From Oxyruncus cristatus (Eukaryota; Chordata; Aves; Passeriformes; Cotingidae), in assembly GCA_013399855.1 (NCBI GenBank), contig VXAY01001307.1:1093324-1157323 (forward strand): DNA of 64,000 nt, read 5' to 3'. Position numbers and translations under genes: made by a program. Every line of letters begins with the position of its first letter. Within the stretch, counting starts at the first letter, position 1. Below the pieces are notes generated by a model, which ran no database searches, was not told the DNA's origin, and saw nothing but the letters and a program-made list of their open reading frames with translations. Below, one piece after another: positions 39,501 to 51,401 of this stretch.

Positions 39501-42500
39501 ACCCAGGGCCCAGCAGCACTTTACCTATGATTTTGTCAGAGGCATTGCAGGCGAGGGCGAAGCGCGTCGTTTTGGAATAAATCTCCATTGTTCTTCTCAA
39601 GGCTTGCTGGGCTCCATCTGTCATGCTGGGGGGAGAAAAGGATGGATTTTGCCCTTCCTTGGCTCTTGGGTGCAGCCTAATAACTATTTTTTACACAAGC
39701 TTTGGGGTTTAGTGATGCTACACCGTGCTTTTGTAAATTAACTGACGTTCTGGCTCGATAAACTGAGCGGCTTTTTCTAGTCACGTGAACAAACCACCCC
39801 ACGATGCAGGTAAGTCACCAAGACCTCCACAACACTGACATGCAAAATTAAATCATTAATGCTCTGAAGAACACTGCTAAGAATACTAACACTTCATGCA
39901 GGAGGAGGAGAACGTCCCGGTTTTCACCCAGTGAAATTCTCTACATGAGCCAGACTCTTTTCAAAGGAAAAGAATCCCGGAATCCTGGAATGGTTTGAGT
40001 TGGAAGGGACCTTAATGCTCACCTTGTTCTGACCCCCTGCCATGGGCAGGGACACCTTCCACTAGACCAGGGTGCTCAGAGCCCCATCCAACCTGACCTT
40101 GGACACTTCCAGGGATGGGACATCTTTCCAGTAAACTGGAATATCCTGTTTCATACCCAAAGCTTTTCACCTCAATATTCAGGATCTCCCTTGAAGCAAT
40201 GACCTCTGCTTGCTACGAGCGCTCACTCTTCAATGCACGTTCATTTCCTAACAAATTATTTTGAAAAGCCTGATAGAAACACTCAATGCTGTCCAAGGTT
40301 GCAGCTTTGCAGACAGGAGAGATGCAGCACATTTCCCACGGCAGCTGAGGTCGAGGAAAAACAACGTACCTGTCTGCTTCATCGAGGATGATTATTTTAT
40401 GCCGACCCTTTGGAAGCGTGACCTTCTGCTGGGCAAACATCTTGATTTTGTTTCTCACAACATCAATGCCTCTGGAACAGTCATTCAAGCGTTTCACGAT
40501 CAGACGGGTGAAACCACAGAACAGATTTTATTCAGAAGCCACAAATTCTCCTGGTTCTCCCACCGTTCCTGCTCCTTCAGCTATGCCAGTACAACTGCTG
40601 TGGAAGCGTGCTGTAAGCCAGGCTGTCCAACTGATCCAGATTTAAACACCAATAATCTTGATTTTTGGAGGGTTTGACAAAAAGAATTTAACAACAGCAG
40701 TATACATATATATATATATATATATTTAAAAAATCAATAACCTTACTTGCAGCGCTGCCGCAAAATGATTTACGTTTGCCAAAAGTTGGGGTAATAAATT
40801 ATCGAAGGCAGAGGCATTTAAGATTGCTTTGCCAGTTTTTCCCACAGCTTAATCCACAGCCCCAGATGCAGCTCGGAAGAGCTGAAGACAACCAGCTGGA
40901 CAGACTGCATCTTATCAGCACAACACGGACGCTTCCCTAGGCAGAGCCCCTGCAAAGACTTACTTTTACAAAGAAAGGATTTTACTTTTTTTTTTTTTCC
41001 CCCATTTAGAAAAAGGATGTGGTGCTTCTGTAGCTCTTCTATAACTGATATCAACAGAGGTAGGGAAAGTACGTTGTACTCAAGACAACCCTCCAGGAAA
41101 TGTCCTCAGAATACTTCAGGATGGGTCTGAACAGAACTTGGGAAATACAATCAGCCCTTAGTGCCTGATCCTTGGACAAGAGTCAATGTCCTCTATGCAG
41201 CTAACACCTTTATCCTACATTTTAACCCCCAACTGCCCTTATAACCCTAAATTCTCACCCTTTAAGCACTGAAGAGTTTCAGTTTAAAGATCCTGTTCAC
41301 TTTTCATTCTTAGGAGCATCCTCATAAATGCAGGAGGAAGCTTAACTTTTTGAAGAAGATTCAAGCAAACAGCACCACTAGGGATTCTGCACTCCACTTG
41401 TTTATGTATTTTTGTGTATGAAAGGACCCATCAAGTTTATAGAACACCAAGAAATAATATCTGTATTGACAGGTGGACACCCAAAACTGCCCAACTTTTA
41501 GGTGGAAAAACTGCATTCAAATAAGTCTTAAAGACCATACTTATAAGCACTAAGCCTATCAAAGTGGCCTGGTTTAAGAATTAAAATGGGTACTTGCTTC
41601 TTCGTTGAAAGTTTGGTAAGTTTTAATCATTCTCACCTGTCATTTGAGGCATTCAGCTCCAGAACAGCATCCTTTAATGCAGGGCCAAGCAGTGCACGAG
41701 CCAAGCAGAGGATACTGGTGGTTTTACCTGTGCCTGGGGGGCCCTAAAAATGCGACAATGCAGCAATTTCTGGTAAGTGTAATGTCATTTTCTAAGCCGT
41801 ACTCCCTACAAATCTCCCTTACCAGTACATTCAGGCACAAAACCAGTCTGTACTGGGAGGCCATCCTGGATAGATTTCCAATACAGGATCAATGCAGTGA
41901 AATACAGCCCAGAACAGCAATACTCACAGCAATGATAATATTTGGTACGTTCCCCTCTTTTGCAAAGACCTAAGAAAGAACGATAATAAGAAAAGACAGA
42001 AGAAAACAAAAGGAACAAATAGTTTCAATTCTGTTCTATTTTAAGCATCAGAAACATGCTTCTTTCCCCCTCACCCCCTTGCTTTCATTTTTTGAACCAG
42101 GCTGCTTTGATATGTTTGGGGTGTTTTGAATTGAACAGTTAGAAGCCAGCCTCCAGAATAATATGGAAAAATTTAAAAGCACTTAATCCCACAGGTCTGT
42201 TACTACTCTTGCCTTTCCTTTGCATCTGTTTTAATCATATACTTGCTGGCATAATCCTTCTGTTAGCAAATACTGTGTTCACAGATTAATTTTTCATAGA
42301 ATTATAGAATCCTGGAATGTCTGGAGTTGGAAGGGACCTGGAAACTCCTTGACCTCCCAGGCGGGACACCTTCCACTAGACCAGGTTGCTCCAAGCCCTG
42401 TCCAACCTGGCCTTGAACACCATAGGGAAAACATTTTCCTTCTAAAAAAAACAACTATGTTTCTTTCTGTTATTATAAAAATTATATTTATTCATTGAAA

Positions 42501-42833
42501 CAATATTATTATAACAGCTACAAATTCTCTAAGTTATATCAAAACAGGGCCAATTTAAACATCCCATTTGAAGAAAGCATATTTCCTTATACACCACTCA
42601 AATACGTCCTAAAAGTTGTAGTTTTTTAAGTAAATCAGGAAGCTTTCTTCCCCATGCTCAATCATGGATGTAAAAATACAAGTGTTTTTACCGGCCTGTG
42701 GATTTATGCAGAAATATGTTTTTTTGAGATAACCTGTAAAAAGAAACAGGGACAGCTACACACCTCCAGCCTGCTCACAGTATCTTCATTTCCAACTATT
42801 TCGGACAGTTTCAGGGGTCTGTATTTTTCCACC
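36453..42833 (-). CDS. RFC2: RFC2, replication factor C subunit 2 (exons 11 to 2; exon 1 missing)
   Basis: RFC2 (RFC40) is an AAA+ ATPase subunit of the nuclear clamp loader that opens and loads PCNA at primer-template junctions. It also serves in RAD17-, CTF18- and ATAD5-containing variants. Ten exons on the minus strand (42764-42833, 41928-41969, 41637-41743, 40370-40471, 39525-39625, 38654-38811, 38220-38285, 37679-37759, 37210-37323, 36453-36563) join in phase to 316 residues, exactly the human length after residue 38. Visible motifs in order: VEKYRPLKL (RFC box II), GPPGTGKTT (Walker A), [16 protein letters not shown] (Walker B), LACNASDKI (sensor 1), [11 protein letters not shown] (SRC motif) and the collar domain ending QKTAAPAAS. 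The first Trp codon is split between exon 1 and exon 2. Exon 1 was not found and probably lies in the N run at 43880-43980. Confidence 0.97.
37210..37323 (-). CDS. RFC2: RFC2 exon 10
   Basis: 38 codons, [20 protein letters not shown] and [18 protein letters not shown], phase 0-0. Human has FQMAEY where this has FPMPEY. Confidence 0.97.
37679..37759 (-). CDS. RFC2: RFC2 exon 9
   Basis: 27 codons from [17 protein letters not shown] to NANIDEAYK, phase 0-0. The donor is the weak-looking GTTGGT. Confidence 0.97.
38220..38285 (-). CDS. RFC2: RFC2 exon 8
   Basis: 22 codons, [20 protein letters not shown] plus FK, phase 0-0. Confidence 0.97.
38654..38811 (-). CDS. RFC2: RFC2 exon 7 (SRC motif, lid)
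   Basis: 158 nt from [20 protein letters not shown] to the end [11 protein letters not shown]. It contains the clamp-loader SRC motif, whose Arg serves as the trans-acting arginine finger. Confidence 0.97.
39525..39625 (-). CDS. RFC2: RFC2 exon 6 (sensor 1)
   Basis: 101 nt encoding [20 protein letters not shown] and [14 protein letters not shown], including the sensor-1 Asn. Confidence 0.97.
39971..40120 (-). mobile_element. CR1 LINE 3'-end fragment
   Basis: The + strand reads GAATGGTTTGAGTTGGAAGG, then the GCAGGGACACCTTCCACTAG block, the reverse complement of the CR1 3' end. It lies in RFC2 intron 5, in the same sense as RFC2. Confidence 0.9.
40370..40471 (-). CDS. RFC2: RFC2 exon 5 (Walker B)
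   Basis: 102 nt encoding [20 protein letters not shown] and [14 protein letters not shown], with the DEAD-type Walker B. Confidence 0.97.
40701..40725. repeat. (TA)n microsatellite
   Basis: About ten alternating TA units in RFC2 intron 4. Confidence 0.9.
41637..41743 (-). CDS. RFC2: RFC2 exon 4 (Walker A)
   Basis: 107 nt encoding [20 protein letters not shown] and [15 protein letters not shown]. It holds the P-loop. Confidence 0.97.
41928..41969 (-). CDS. RFC2: RFC2 exon 3
   Basis: A 42-nt exon of 14 codons, [14 protein letters not shown], phase 0-0. Confidence 0.97.
42297..42421 (-). mobile_element. CR1 LINE 3'-end fragment
   Basis: It starts TAGAATTATAGAATCCTGGA (the reverse complement of the CR1 ATTCTATGATTCT-like tail) and runs through the GGACACCTTCCACTAGACCA block. 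It lies in RFC2 intron 2 and has an internal deletion compared with the other copies. Confidence 0.9.
42764..42833 (-). CDS. RFC2: RFC2 exon 2
   Basis: 70 nt, entering with the last base of a Trp codon and encoding [20 protein letters not shown] and RLE. Confidence 0.97.
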
Positions 42834-43009
42834 CTGTAAAAGTAAAACCCCACACACTTCAGCACATCTAAAAACGCTTTAATAGCACTTTACACTGACA
42901 GAAAAGGAGGATTATGTTAAGACAGGACAGGATGAGTTGATATATCTTTAGTACAAGCTCTGCAGGATCCCCTTTCCTGCTAAGAACAGCATTCGCCAAC
43001 ACTAATCAG

Positions 43010-43206
43010 AGACTCATAGAATCCAGAATGGTTTGGGTTGGAAGGGACCTTAAAGATCACCGAGTTCCAACTCCCCTGCCACAGGCAGGGACACCTCCAA
43101 CTAGCCCAGGTTGCTCCAAGCCCTGTCCAACCTGGCCTTGGACACTCCCAGGGCTGGGGCAGCCACAGCTTCTCTGGGCAACCTGTGCCAGGGCCTCACG
43201 ACCCTC
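43010..43206 (-). mobile_element. CR1 LINE 3'-end fragment
   Basis: It contains AGAATGGTTTGGGTTGGAAG through CAACCTGTGCCAGGGCCTC, about 195 bp. It is the closest CR1 to the RFC2 CpG island in this orientation. Confidence 0.93.
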
Positions 43207-43407
43207 AAAGATTTTACTTCCATTAGTATAAGGCAGGAAAAGGCAGGAAAAATGCTCAATTCGAACAGGAGTTTGGTGCCTCAGCCTGACATGGAGCTGA
43301 GGGGAGAAGCCGCCCTGTGTGTGCTCCCTCATGAGGAACACAGGGCAGAGCTGACTTTGTTTGGGCTACACAAGTAAACAATGTGATTGTGTTCACTCTT
43401 GATTTCT

Positions 43408-43549
43408 GGAAGTGCCCAAGGCCAGGCTGGACGGAGCTGGGAGCAACCTGGTCTAGCGAGAGGTGTCCCTGCCCTGGCGGGGCGGGGGTTGGAACGACAT
43501 GAGCATTAAGGTCCATTCCAACCCAAACCATTCTATGGTTCTGTGATTC
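43408..43549 (+). mobile_element. CR1 LINE 3'-end fragment, inverted relative to the one at 43010
   Basis: It ends with TTCCAACCCAAACCATTCTA and TGGTTCTGTGATTCC, the plus-sense CR1 3' terminus. About 200 bp of non-CR1 sequence separates it from its inverted partner. Confidence 0.93.
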
Positions 43550-43559
43550 CTTCCTTCCC

Positions 43560-44230
43560 AGTCTTGGCCACGGACCGGGAAGGTCACAGAGCCCCCATTT
43601 CTGAGTCAGACCGAGCTCCTGCACCACGTCGGGCATCGGGGAAGGCGCTAAACACCCCGCTCTGCCCGTGGCCGGGCCCGAGTCCGGCCCTCAGGGCCCC
43701 AAGAGCCGAGGGGCCCTCGGCGGCGCCCGCCTTCCCGCCAACAGCGCGCCCCGCCCCGCCCTCACTCCATTGGCTACGACGCGCCAGGCCCCGCCTCCCG
43801 CCCCGCTCTGCACCAATCACCGCGCGCTCCCGACCCTTTGCCCCGCCCCCCCGCGGCGGGCGCTCATGGCGGCCGCGCTNNNNNNNNNNNNNNNNNNNNN
43901 NNNNNNNNNNNNNNNNNNNNNNNNNNNNNNNNNNNNNNNNNNNNNNNNNNNNNNNNNNNNNNNNNNNNNNNNNNNNNNNNCGTCTCCCCACTGCCGCCGC
44001 TGCCGTGAGGGGAGGGCCGGGCCCGCCTCCAGGGCGGGACGGCGGAGGTGGTGGGGAGGGCACTGGGGGCGGTCGCCAGCCCGGCATGACGGCTTGGGTA
44101 GCTCCGTGAGGCGGGGAGGTGACAGCCCGGACTCGGGGCTGTGTTGGGGGCTGTCCGTGAGGTGACTGTGACTGAGGTGACTGTCGCAGCACGGCGGGGG
44201 GGGCTTGTGCTCGGCTGTTGGGGGTCTGGC
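43560..44230. promoter_or_regulatory. RFC2: CpG island with E2F and CCAAT motifs (RFC2 / possible bidirectional promoter)
   Basis: Very GC- and CpG-rich, interrupted by Ns at 43880-43980. Visible motifs are TTCCCGCCAA (43732-43741, E2F-like), ATTGG (43769-43773, inverted CCAAT), CCAAT (43813-43817) and GC boxes near 43751 and 43841. E2F plus CCAAT suits an S-phase replication gene such as RFC2. A + strand ATG in good context (43866) follows these motifs and runs into the gap. Confidence 0.65.
43880..43980. other. Assembly gap (101 N)
   Basis: A run of Ns in the middle of a CpG island. The flanking GC content explains the sequencing drop-out. The true size is unknown. RFC2 exon 1 most likely lies here. 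Confidence 0.98.
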
Positions 44231-44454
44231 TGCTCTTCCTGCCCTACTGAGTGGTTAAGATATAAAAAATACTAATATGTCTGCATTTCAGGGGTCTAAA
44301 TCTTTGTTTCTTCAGGCCTCCTCTATTTCCCCTTATAAAATGAAAACAATAAAAGGTGCGTGGCAAAGTACTGTTGCACTGTTAAGTAGTTGTGCTGTAA
44401 TGGTGGGTGGTGGATCTGGTGCTATTTATTGAACACATATAACGTGTACAGTTT

Positions 44455-44622
44455 GCCCAGAGAAGCTGTGGCTGTCCCAGCCCTGGAAGTGTCCAAGGCC
44501 AGGTTGGACAGGGCTTGGAGCAATTTGGGGTAGTGGAAGGTGTCCCTGCCCATGGCAGAGGGGTGGAACTGGACGAGCTTTAAGGTCCCTTCCAACCCAA
44601 ACCATTCTGGATTCTTTGATTC
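44455..44622 (+). mobile_element. CR1 LINE 3'-end fragment
   Basis: It reads GAAGCTGTGGCTGTCCCAGC through TCCAACCCAAACCATTCTGG, the plus-sense CR1 terminus. Confidence 0.92.
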
Positions 44623-47600
44623 TACATGTTCTTTTCCAGGTTAAGTAAAGGTGGCCCTGAATCCAAACCAGTGATTTTTGTCTTAATCGGTAATTGTGAT
44701 GACTGAGCCCATCGATGTCCCTGTATATGACCAGCCCCTAATAGGGTTGTGGTATCCATAGTATTAGAATTTGGATATCAGTACTCATTTCAACCTCAGT
44801 AGTGACTGGGGCCTTGGTACATCTTTCAACTCTGCTTATGCTCCACATAACTAATGACATTTGGGTTGGCTCAGTGAGCAGAGCATCTGTCCTTCAGTCT
44901 GGGCTCTGATTCCTTGGGAAGTGTTTCTATTTTAGGATTGGTGTGAGGCAGGAACTCGGAACTGACCATCTTTGAAGGCCTGTGTGAGTGGTGAGTCTCC
45001 TCTAAAGGAGTTACTTCCTCTCATTTGCCACAACATTTGTATTCCAGTGTCACTGTCAGTGCCTGTTATTGGTATTTTGAGGTTGCCATATGAGCATTTG
45101 CCTCCAGCCTGCAGAACTGGTTCCGCCTGTGGCCTGACAGTGATGGAGTTTGCTGAGTTTCTCCTAAGGCTCTAGAAGCCTGGAGGGTGACATTTCTGTT
45201 GTGCAAAGTGCAGTCTGACATCTGAGTTTTTATGTAGATGGGGTGGTCAGTGCTTCAGTCTTGTTTTGCAGATCGTTTTTATTAACAGCTGTAGTGGGTT
45301 TTGTTGGTTGTAAGGGTGAAATTGGAAGTGGTCAGCAGCCTTCCTGTGCCTGGCTGGTTTAACTTTGCCTCCACTCGAGGTAAAGTAGACAATTAAATAA
45401 CACAAGTATGTGGCCTATGAGGGCAAGAGTTGGCATTTTTTGGGGGGATGTTCAGACTGTTTGTTCATGTGATAATCAAACTCACTCTGTTACTCTTGTC
45501 TCTGGATTTAACTTTCTGCAGTGCTCAGCAGAACCCGACATGAGACAGTGAAATATTGCAGCACTGCTGGTTGTAACAGCCTGTCAGAGCAGCACCCTGG
45601 ACATGCTTTGGTTTCTTGCCAAATTAAACAGTACTTCTGCTCTTAGGAAGTACCAGCTTCTAGATAAGATATCATTTTCCTGGCCAGCATTAATTCTCCC
45701 ACTCTATGTGTGGGGATTGCTGCTGATAAGCACCCAAAGGACACAAGGAAAGGCTAATGATAAGAACGGTTGCAGAGAGCCTGATGACAGATTTTGTGAT
45801 GTGTTTCTGCTAATAATTGAAATAAATGGGCTTTGGAGCGTGGTCTAAATGCTGCAGCCCCTGTGGTAGGCAGGAGCTTCTCACAGTGGTTTATCAAGCA
45901 CAGGACAAGTATTTATTGAAGGCACAACAATATTGATAGGGATGTGTGGCAGGTGAACAGGCAGATGTGAGCTGAAAGTTTTAAAGCCCATCATGCCCCA
46001 AAATCTGAGCTGTTTTTATTCTAGTCCATCTGTTGAGATCACAGGATACCTCCAAGGTAAAATGAATTCCAAATTCAGTGCTGAAATGGCAGAACTTTTG
46101 ATGTGTCATCAGCAGTGCCCAAATTCACATGCATGGAGATGTACTCCGTTATCCTGAGAGGAGAATTATCCTGAATTTAAGATTATTCTTTCTGGCATCT
46201 CTCCCTGCTACCCCAAAAGATATATAGAAAAAGCTTGTAATCAGTATAAAGTACAGAGAAAGGCTTTTTGCTAATGGTTTAGTCAGCAAGGTTCAGTGTA
46301 TTCAAACAGCATCTACTACTAGTAGTGGAGATCCCCATCAGAGAAGTAAATCATGACCTTGTGGTTGTCCCAGCAGCAGGGAATTCCCATCTGCAGGTGC
46401 TTGGGGTGGGAACAGGTCCTTTAAATATAATAGACAGGCTCTTCTCAGACCAGCTCCAGTTAAGGGCTCACGCTGTAATCCCCACAGGGAAACTAAAGCC
46501 CAGTGCAACTGGTTTCATCAGGGGGCTGGGTAAATGCAGAAGTTGTGGCAGGAGAATTGCTGTTTTGCATCCTGTGGTTGGTGAAAGTGAGGGTGGCTTG
46601 TTCAGAGCTTGAACAACAAGTTGAAATTAGTGAAGACACTAAAAGTGAGGCAGTAGTTGAAGACAGTGAAGAGCAACAGTGAGGAAATTATGATGGGGGA
46701 TGTGAATTGTAAAACCCAGGAGGCAATAGAAATAAAGCATGAGAGGAAACAACTTTAGGCAATGGTTAGAGAAAAGTATGGATCTGTATAATCAGTAATA
46801 AAAAATCCTTATACAGAATGGTTTGGGGAGGGAGGGGAGAGCTGTTTAGTGTCCAAGGTCATTTTGCTTTTGGGTTAAATCTGTAAGTTCAGCTTATACC
46901 ACTATGGTTAGGGCTAACACTACTGCATGCTACCCTGCAGGTCTAGGAGGCTGAGATCTTAAATTGCAGCGTTAAGAGAAGTGCAGAGTTCCTTGGGCTG
47001 TCCATCCCCAGCCCCACAGCCACAGTTCAAGCTGTCCCCTCCCCTGCTGCTGTTCCACAGCCACAACTAGGTCACACAGCACAGATGGCCTTGCTGGCAG
47101 GGACGTGTGGAGTCTGCAGTCCCCTCGGAGGCTCTGCCCTTTCCCTTTCACACAGTTGGGCTGGAGACAGTGCGATGAATTCTGATGCTACCAACCATTT
47201 TATCTTGTGCTCACTGAGGCTGAAAGCAGAGCTGGTACAAATAGCAGGAGTGAAAGTAATGATGGGGCTGTTGGGAGGGAGGCCGGGCTGGTGCTTCATG
47301 AAATAGGGCATCACTGTATTAGGAGGTTTCCTGGGCTTGACATGTCTGCACCCAGACTGACAGGGGCCCTGATTACTGCAGAGCTGCTGGGCTTGAGCTC
47401 TGGAACACAACCAGGATGACACTGTCAGTATATGCAGGTATTAATTTGTCCTTGTTCTTGTAGCACCACCGCACCCCTCCACTCTTCTCGTGGTTATCCA
47501 CAGAATGTCTCTGGGAGGTACAGTTGTGCTGATCTCCTGTCATGGGCACATTTAAAATGTCTTCCCAAGTACAACGGCTGAGGTCCCACATTCCCTCTCC

Positions 47601-50600
47601 ACCAGCACACTCCCAACTCCCTGTTTATTTTCCCATCCTCTGCCTCATCCTTCCTCCCTTGTGAGCATCTCCAGTAGCTGGAGAGCAACAGCAGCTCCCC
47701 AGAACAATCTGGGTAGATACACCTGCCCACCCTGTTGCCTGACCACTTCTATTTATCCTGTCTCATTGCTTTTCACATGTTCATTAAGTACTTTAAATCT
47801 TTTTCTAATGCTGCCACGTGAAATTACAAGCAGCATAACACCTTCACCTGCAGTTAGGAAATTCGTACTGCTAGAAGTGAGGCAAGGCACAGGCCGTGGT
47901 CACAGAGGAGCTGGAAAGATCAAGTTCAGCTTATTGCTACCAGGAGACTCTAAAGTTGCAGAAAATTCTTTTCTATAATCATCTGAAGAAAGAGTAGATC
48001 TATCTAGATCACTGCCATTTTTAAGCCAGAGAAGCTTTATTATGATTTTTATGCGTGTGTTGAGGAACAAATTACAATTTTTCCAGTGCTTTACGCTAGG
48101 TTACAAGGAAAGCATTCAGCAGCAGAGCCCTGCTCCCTTGTCCTCTGGATGCTTCAGACTAAAAATATGACGGAAATTTCCTTTCTTTTTTTTCTTTAAG
48201 CACATAATAGAGAGCGACGAGTGCCCAGCCCAAGCCCAGCCGCGTGGTTACAGCTTCAGTCAGTAGAGGGAGTACGGACACCTGGATTGAAGCCACGCAG
48301 GGTCACCCGTGACAGCCAGGAGGACTGACTTTCTCCTGGAATTCCTCTTTTGTCTGCAAAGCCAGATAAATTCTCGGTGCCTACGCTTTCCGCGATGCCA
48401 AGACGAAGTTGTTGGCTCCTAACGCTGGAAGTGTGGGAGAGGGGAATGATGCTTTGTTCCCGTTCTCCTGGTGCAGTGTCCCTGTGGGCACCTGGCTGTT
48501 CGCTCCTGCAGGCGGGGTCGGCGGGGAGCGGCGCCTTTTCTCCTCCGTGTCAGGGTCGCGTTGTCACCACTAGCGGCTGGAGCAGGGCTCCGTTTGGCTC
48601 CAGGGAGGACGTGACTCCCCCTCTCCACCAAGGAAGCTGAGGAAGCGACTCTGGGCATGACTTACTGCCAAATGTGTGTGTTGCAAAGAGCATCCCGCAG
48701 AGAAAGCGCCTGCCTGGGGCTGCCCTGTGTAAGAGGAAGTATCTCGATGAAGAAGGAACCTGATGGCCCTGTGAGCCTTCTGCTTGAGGACTCAGCCCCG
48801 AGCTGCATTTAGGGTCGAGTCTGGCTGGACTGTAGAGTGCTTGTCACAGAGCAAGAGAGAAAAATCTGACAAAAATAAAACCGTGGCTGTTTTCTTTCAG
48901 ACCTCTGTGCGTAACAGGTGCATTTCACTCCAAATGTTTGGTGTGGTTTTGCCTAGATACGAAATGAAAAATAAGACTTTTAAGGTTTGTTTTAGTGGCT
49001 GCATAGCAATTTGGGATTGAAATGATGACTTGGTATAGTAAGTCCAGAGCCAAATACCAAAATACGCACTTGGATTTTGATTGTCCCGGGCTCATGAACT
49101 TTCCCTTAGCCTAGGAGGACGTGAAAGGAAACAGTGCTGTGTGACTGGATGAAGGTGTGTTCTGGTTTATGGGGTTAAAGTCCAGAGAAGCCCATGTGCT
49201 GTGTGAGCTGGCACTGCACAGGTAGAGTTGGCTGCAGCCCCTGGAACTCCAGGCAGCCTTTTTCAAAGGAGCTGTGAAAGGACATCCCTGTGCAGGTAAG
49301 CCTTTGAGTATTAACCTGCAATCCAGGCTCCCTTCCTCCTGGGCTAACACCCTAAATTTAAGGCTGCCTCCCTAAATTAAATTAAATTCACTATATCCTT
49401 TGATTTAAGGCATTTTCTGTTCATTGTTTCCAGTTATCACAGCAGTCTGAGAAACGGGGAGAGGAAAAAAAAAAATGTTTCCCTTTCCTGCACTGGCCAC
49501 CTGGGTTTTGCTCCTTCCAGGTGAACAAACCAGGGCAGAATGTGCCTTATGGAGCAAGTGGGACTCACCTGCAGATTTGAACGCAGGTTGGAATATCTCC
49601 TGGTGTTTGGTCGCTTCCTTGAAAATACCTGATTTCCCTGCAGCCTGGTTGCTCTTTTTCTGCTGATCCACTGCAAGGTGGGAGTTTCCTCTGAAAGACA
49701 ACAGGAAAGGGCAGTAAATTCCAGCACTGGGAAAGCTCCATTTAAGCAGCAGAGTAATTTGTCACTTCACTGGTGCTGCATTAAGTGCTGTGCAAGAACA
49801 GGACATTTTAAACCCGAATGAGACAAGTTGCCTCTCTTGCCTAGTATCAGTAAATCTTGCTTTAAGGGTAAAAGAGTTAATCTAATCAATTAAACATTAG
49901 CTTGTACGTGTCTTCTTTTGTACTTTTTAACCTGTATTTCCTCAAAGCAGCTTTAACTGTAGCAGGAGGGAAAATCCTTGTAGTATCAGTCTCCTTTGTT
50001 TCATCCACCCGGAGCACCTCAGAGCACTTGGGTTGCACAGAAGCTGCGCTGAATCAGCCTCCCTCGTTGTTTGTAGAGCTTTCACACTGCAAGTCACAGG
50101 GTAAAAGGCTTCTGTCAGAAGTGGCTTGCAGAAGCTTGAAACCATTTCTTACATATGGGTTGCTGATATAATTTAGTTGGCTTTTTTTTTTTTTTTGGTT
50201 TGTTTTTAAAATTTCCGTCTACAGCAGTAATCTTAGGTGATGCTTGCACTGATAGAGAATTACCTCTTCTTCTCCTTGACCCTATACCATTCTTTATGGT
50301 TCTTGAAATATAAATTTATTTTTTATCTAATCCCACCCCATGCCATTATTAATCCATGTATTTTACTGCCACCCAGGAAAGTGCATATAAAATACTGACA
50401 ATATTAAAGGAATGTTGGCTGCTGCACCCCAGGGTGCATTTTTCTGCCTCTCCTTGTGTGTGTGGGTTTTTATTGTCTTGGGTTTTTTCCACTTCCTTTC
50501 ATTCTGACTGCCCTGCTATGACTTGTTTCTCCTTTGCTCAGCCCTGCAGGGGGGGTATTCTGAAGGCTAATATTCATTAGGCAGTAATTAAAACAATGAG

Positions 50601-51149
50601 GGAGGGATGTTAATGTAAAATGCTACAATTCTTCTGTAATTTTGAAGTGACAATTCTTCTACTGCATGCGTCCTCTTTTAGGAAGTCTGTCAAAAAGTAA
50701 TAGGTAGTTCTTTCCCTGCAGATTCCAGAAATCACAAGGAGGAGTTCAGGCCTCTCAGAAAGTTTTTGTTGGAGCGTCCTGTGCACAATAATCAGGGTTC
50801 AGAAACAGCTGGCACTGAAGGATAGGCTCATGAAGGGAGGCCCAGCCAGTGCTGGGCGTTGGGTTTGAGCTGAGGGGCCGATGGTTGCTCCCCTGCACGA
50901 GGGGTAAGATGACAAATGACATCAGCACCTTCACATCCATCTTCTCAGGAGAGTGAAGGATTGCACAGGATGGTTTTCTCTACTGATGTTAAGGGTGGTC
51001 TGTTATTGGGGACACAAGGAAGTGGAAGAGGCCTCTCTGACTGTGTGGGAAGAGATCATTTTTCCCAGGAAGGTGCTTATTCTGGGCTCAGGTGTGCTCT
51101 TACTCTAAAGGCACTTGCAAGACAGCCTTTAGAGTAATGTAATTTTGGG
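44623..51149. other. Non-coding, intergenic or first intron of the next gene
   Basis: No exon could be recognised. In human the next gene is CLIP2 on the + strand, but nothing resembling its Ser-rich N-terminus or CAP-Gly domains is visible. No clear transposon was seen, and open frames are short. Confidence 0.5.
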
Positions 51150-51401
51150 ACATGAGTGTGAGAGGAGGGGTAAGCTCATTGTGGTCTTCAGCATCCTCAT
51201 GAGGGGCAGTGGAGGGGCAGGTACCGATCCTGTCACTCTCATGACCAGCTACAGGACTCCAGGAAACAGCAGGAGCTGAGCTGGGGGAGGTTTAGGTTGG
51301 ATATCAGGAAAAAGTTTGTCACCCAGAGGGTGGTCGGGCACTGAACAGGCTCCCCAGGGCAGCGGGCACAGCACCAGGGCTGTCTGAGTACAGGAAGCGT
51401 T
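51150..51401 (+). mobile_element. CR1 LINE, left part, split by an RTE-like insertion
   Basis: It contains CATCCTCATGAGGGGCAGTG, GGGGGAGGTTTAGGTTGGAT and CACCCAGAGGGTGGTCGGGC, all typical of the CR1 3' kilobase. It stops at AGGAAGCGTT and resumes at 52197. Confidence 0.92.
51392..51401. repeat. Target-site duplication, left copy
   Basis: AGGAAGCGTT, identical to 52187-52196. It is original CR1 sequence, so it doubled when the RTE-like element inserted. Confidence 0.92.

Noticed and set aside
43543..44192. Pro/Arg/Ala-rich frames of about 165-200 codons running through the N gap
   Set aside because: CpG-island artefacts that depend on Ns. None carries the RFC2 N-terminal sequence expected at exon 1.
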